Of a stretch of DNA of 13,839 bases, positions 13,176-13,839 are shown piece after piece. Within the stretch, counting starts at the first letter, position 1. Every line of letters begins with the position of its first letter. The position numbers and the translations under genes are program-made. The notes under the pieces are model-generated. The model was not told the DNA's origin. It was given only the letters and a program-made list of their open reading frames with translations, and did no database searches. This stretch comes from an uncultured Anaerotruncus sp. (GTDB lineage Bacteria; Bacillota; Clostridia; Oscillospirales; Ruminococcaceae), in NCBI GenBank assembly GCA_910586875.1, contig CAJUJI010000015.1:1-13839 (forward strand), read 5' to 3'.

Positions 13176-13498
13176 AACCGCACCAGCGCCGTAGCACCGG
13201 CCTGCTCCTTTGGCTCCACCGCGATGCCCGCAAGAATTGCATTTTCGGCCTTGGTTGCGGTGACCGCCTTTGCGGCGGCATCCCAATAGAGCGTCTGTCC
13301 CACCGTAAAAGCGGTAGTGTTTTCGGCGGGCATTTCGTACACGCCGGAAAGTGCCAGCGTCCCCAGCGCGCCCGCGGGGATATCCATGCAGGCCACGCCC
13401 ACACGCTCACTCAGCACAACCACCTCGCCAAACGGGATTTTCTCATCGCTAATGTTGCGGTAATTGATAATCTCGCCCTTTTGCACATAGCTTGCCAT
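13172..13498 (-). CDS. DUF2190-family capsid cement (decoration) protein
   Basis: This 108-residue, glycine- and valine-rich beta protein has the DUF2190 layout. It begins with 'GEIINYRN', followed by 'IPFGEVVVLSERVGVACMDI', 'GALGTLALSGVYEMP', 'GQTLYWDAAAKAVT' and a terminal 'TALVRL'. DUF2190 proteins sit on the outside of the capsid and stabilise the expanded head. The gene lies directly after the major capsid gene, the usual place for this family, and starts at an ATG that shares one base with the capsid stop. Its TGA stop overlaps the next start as ATGA. Length and domain are complete, and nothing looks truncated. The alternative label, head fibre protein, would describe a protein in the same structural role. 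Confidence 0.85.
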   Translation of the reverse strand: MASYVQKGEIINYRNISDEKIPFGEVVVLSERVGVACMDIPAGALGTLALSGVYEMPAENTTAFTVGQTLYWDAAAKAVTATKAENAILAGIAVEPKEQAGATALVRL

Positions 13499-13839
13499 TA
13501 TGCCTTCCCTCCTGTTACACCTGGATTTTTGTAAAGGCCCCGATAGCCCAGCAGGGTTACTGCACGGTCGCCGAATACGCGGAAGGTAATGCCCAACGTA
13601 TCGAACCCGACCTGCGACTCCACCGTCGGGGATTCATTGCCGTTCAGGTACGCTACCTCGATGGTCGGGGTCAGCGCGGGGTTCGCCGCGAAATAATACG
13701 GCTGCGCGCCGCTGTCCACATCCAGCTCTGCATCGATTACCGGCTGCATACTGTTGCGGAACACATTCACCACACCGGAATTGTTGCCGGACGGGTCGGC
13801 CAGCGAATGCAGCAGCGTTTGCACTGCGACCTCATCCGC
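13498..13839 (-). CDS. Major capsid protein, C-terminal part (5' end outside window)
   Basis: The reading frame is open to the right edge, so only the last 113 residues are visible. A GTG at 13824 could be read as a start, but the frame continues upstream in register (ADEVA before it), so this is a truncated gene. The visible part has a helix-plus-beta look and ends with 'TPTIEVAYLNGNESP' followed by 'VFGDRAVTLLGYRGLYKNPG'. That ending is characteristic of Mu gpT-like major capsid proteins and of protease-capsid fusion proteins, where the last segment forms part of the capsid shell. Whether a protease domain is fused upstream cannot be seen. The stop TAA overlaps the ATG of the next gene by one base (TAATG), implying translational coupling to the cement protein. 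The family call rests on motif memory; its position before a DUF2190 gene supports it. Confidence 0.8.
   Translation of the reverse strand, partial: ADEVAVQTLLHSLADPSGNNSGVVNVFRNSMQPVIDAELDVDSGAQPYYFAANPALTPTIEVAYLNGNESPTVESQVGFDTLGITFRVFGDRAVTLLGYRGLYKNPGVTGGKA

Noticed and set aside
1..13839. A tailocin (headless contractile particle)
   Set aside because: Capsid, cement, head-joining and both terminase genes are present and look intact, so the locus encodes a DNA-packaging phage.
1..13839. A hidden defence, anti-defence or toxin-antitoxin cargo gene
   Set aside because: Every frame with coding character is explained by structural, packaging or lysis functions, and there is no gap large enough for cargo.

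Overview
The window is a single block of densely packed phage late genes, all on the minus strand, so transcription runs from position 13839 down to position 1. There is no gap over about 90 bases and no tRNA, rRNA, CRISPR array or insertion sequence. Most genes carry strong AGGAGG-type ribosome binding sites, neighbours overlap by a few bases (ATGA, TGATG, TAATG), and most of the DNA is fairly GC-rich. The lysis genes (a phi LC3-type holin and a GH25 muramidase), the DUF6273 fibre module and the Shine-Dalgarno strength point to a tailed phage or prophage of a gut Firmicute, most likely a clostridial (Oscillospirales-like) host. The host is an inference from family distribution, not a direct reading.

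Layout in order of transcription. Head end: the 3' end of a major capsid protein (cut by the window edge), a DUF2190-type capsid cement protein and a lambda FII-like head-tail joining protein. Tail shaft: a tail assembly chaperone with a canonical -1 slippery heptamer (T TTT TTA) leading into a short downstream frame, a 615-residue tape measure protein, tail protein X, a gpD-like hub, a 76-residue OB-fold spike-like protein and a gpU-like protein. DNA packaging: a Nu1-like small terminase (TTG start) and a GpA-like large terminase, placed inside the tail genes. Baseplate and host recognition: a gp25/W-like wedge, gpJ-like and gpI-like baseplate proteins, a P2-type fibre N-terminal protein, a 617-residue DUF6273-FN3-FN3-Ig-like adhesin and a small carbohydrate-binding-module-like protein. 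Lysis: holin and muramidase.

The gp25, J, I, D and X homologues indicate a contractile (myovirus-type) tail. No sheath gene and no recognisable tube gene lie between the head-joining protein and the chaperone, where P2-like phages keep them, and the terminase pair sits between the spike/U genes and the wedge gene. The structural operon therefore looks rearranged compared with P2, Mu or lambda. This unusual order, the programmed frameshift, the very small spike protein and the compositionally mosaic adhesin are the main points of interest. I see no convincing new defence or signalling system; the novelty here is in phage architecture.
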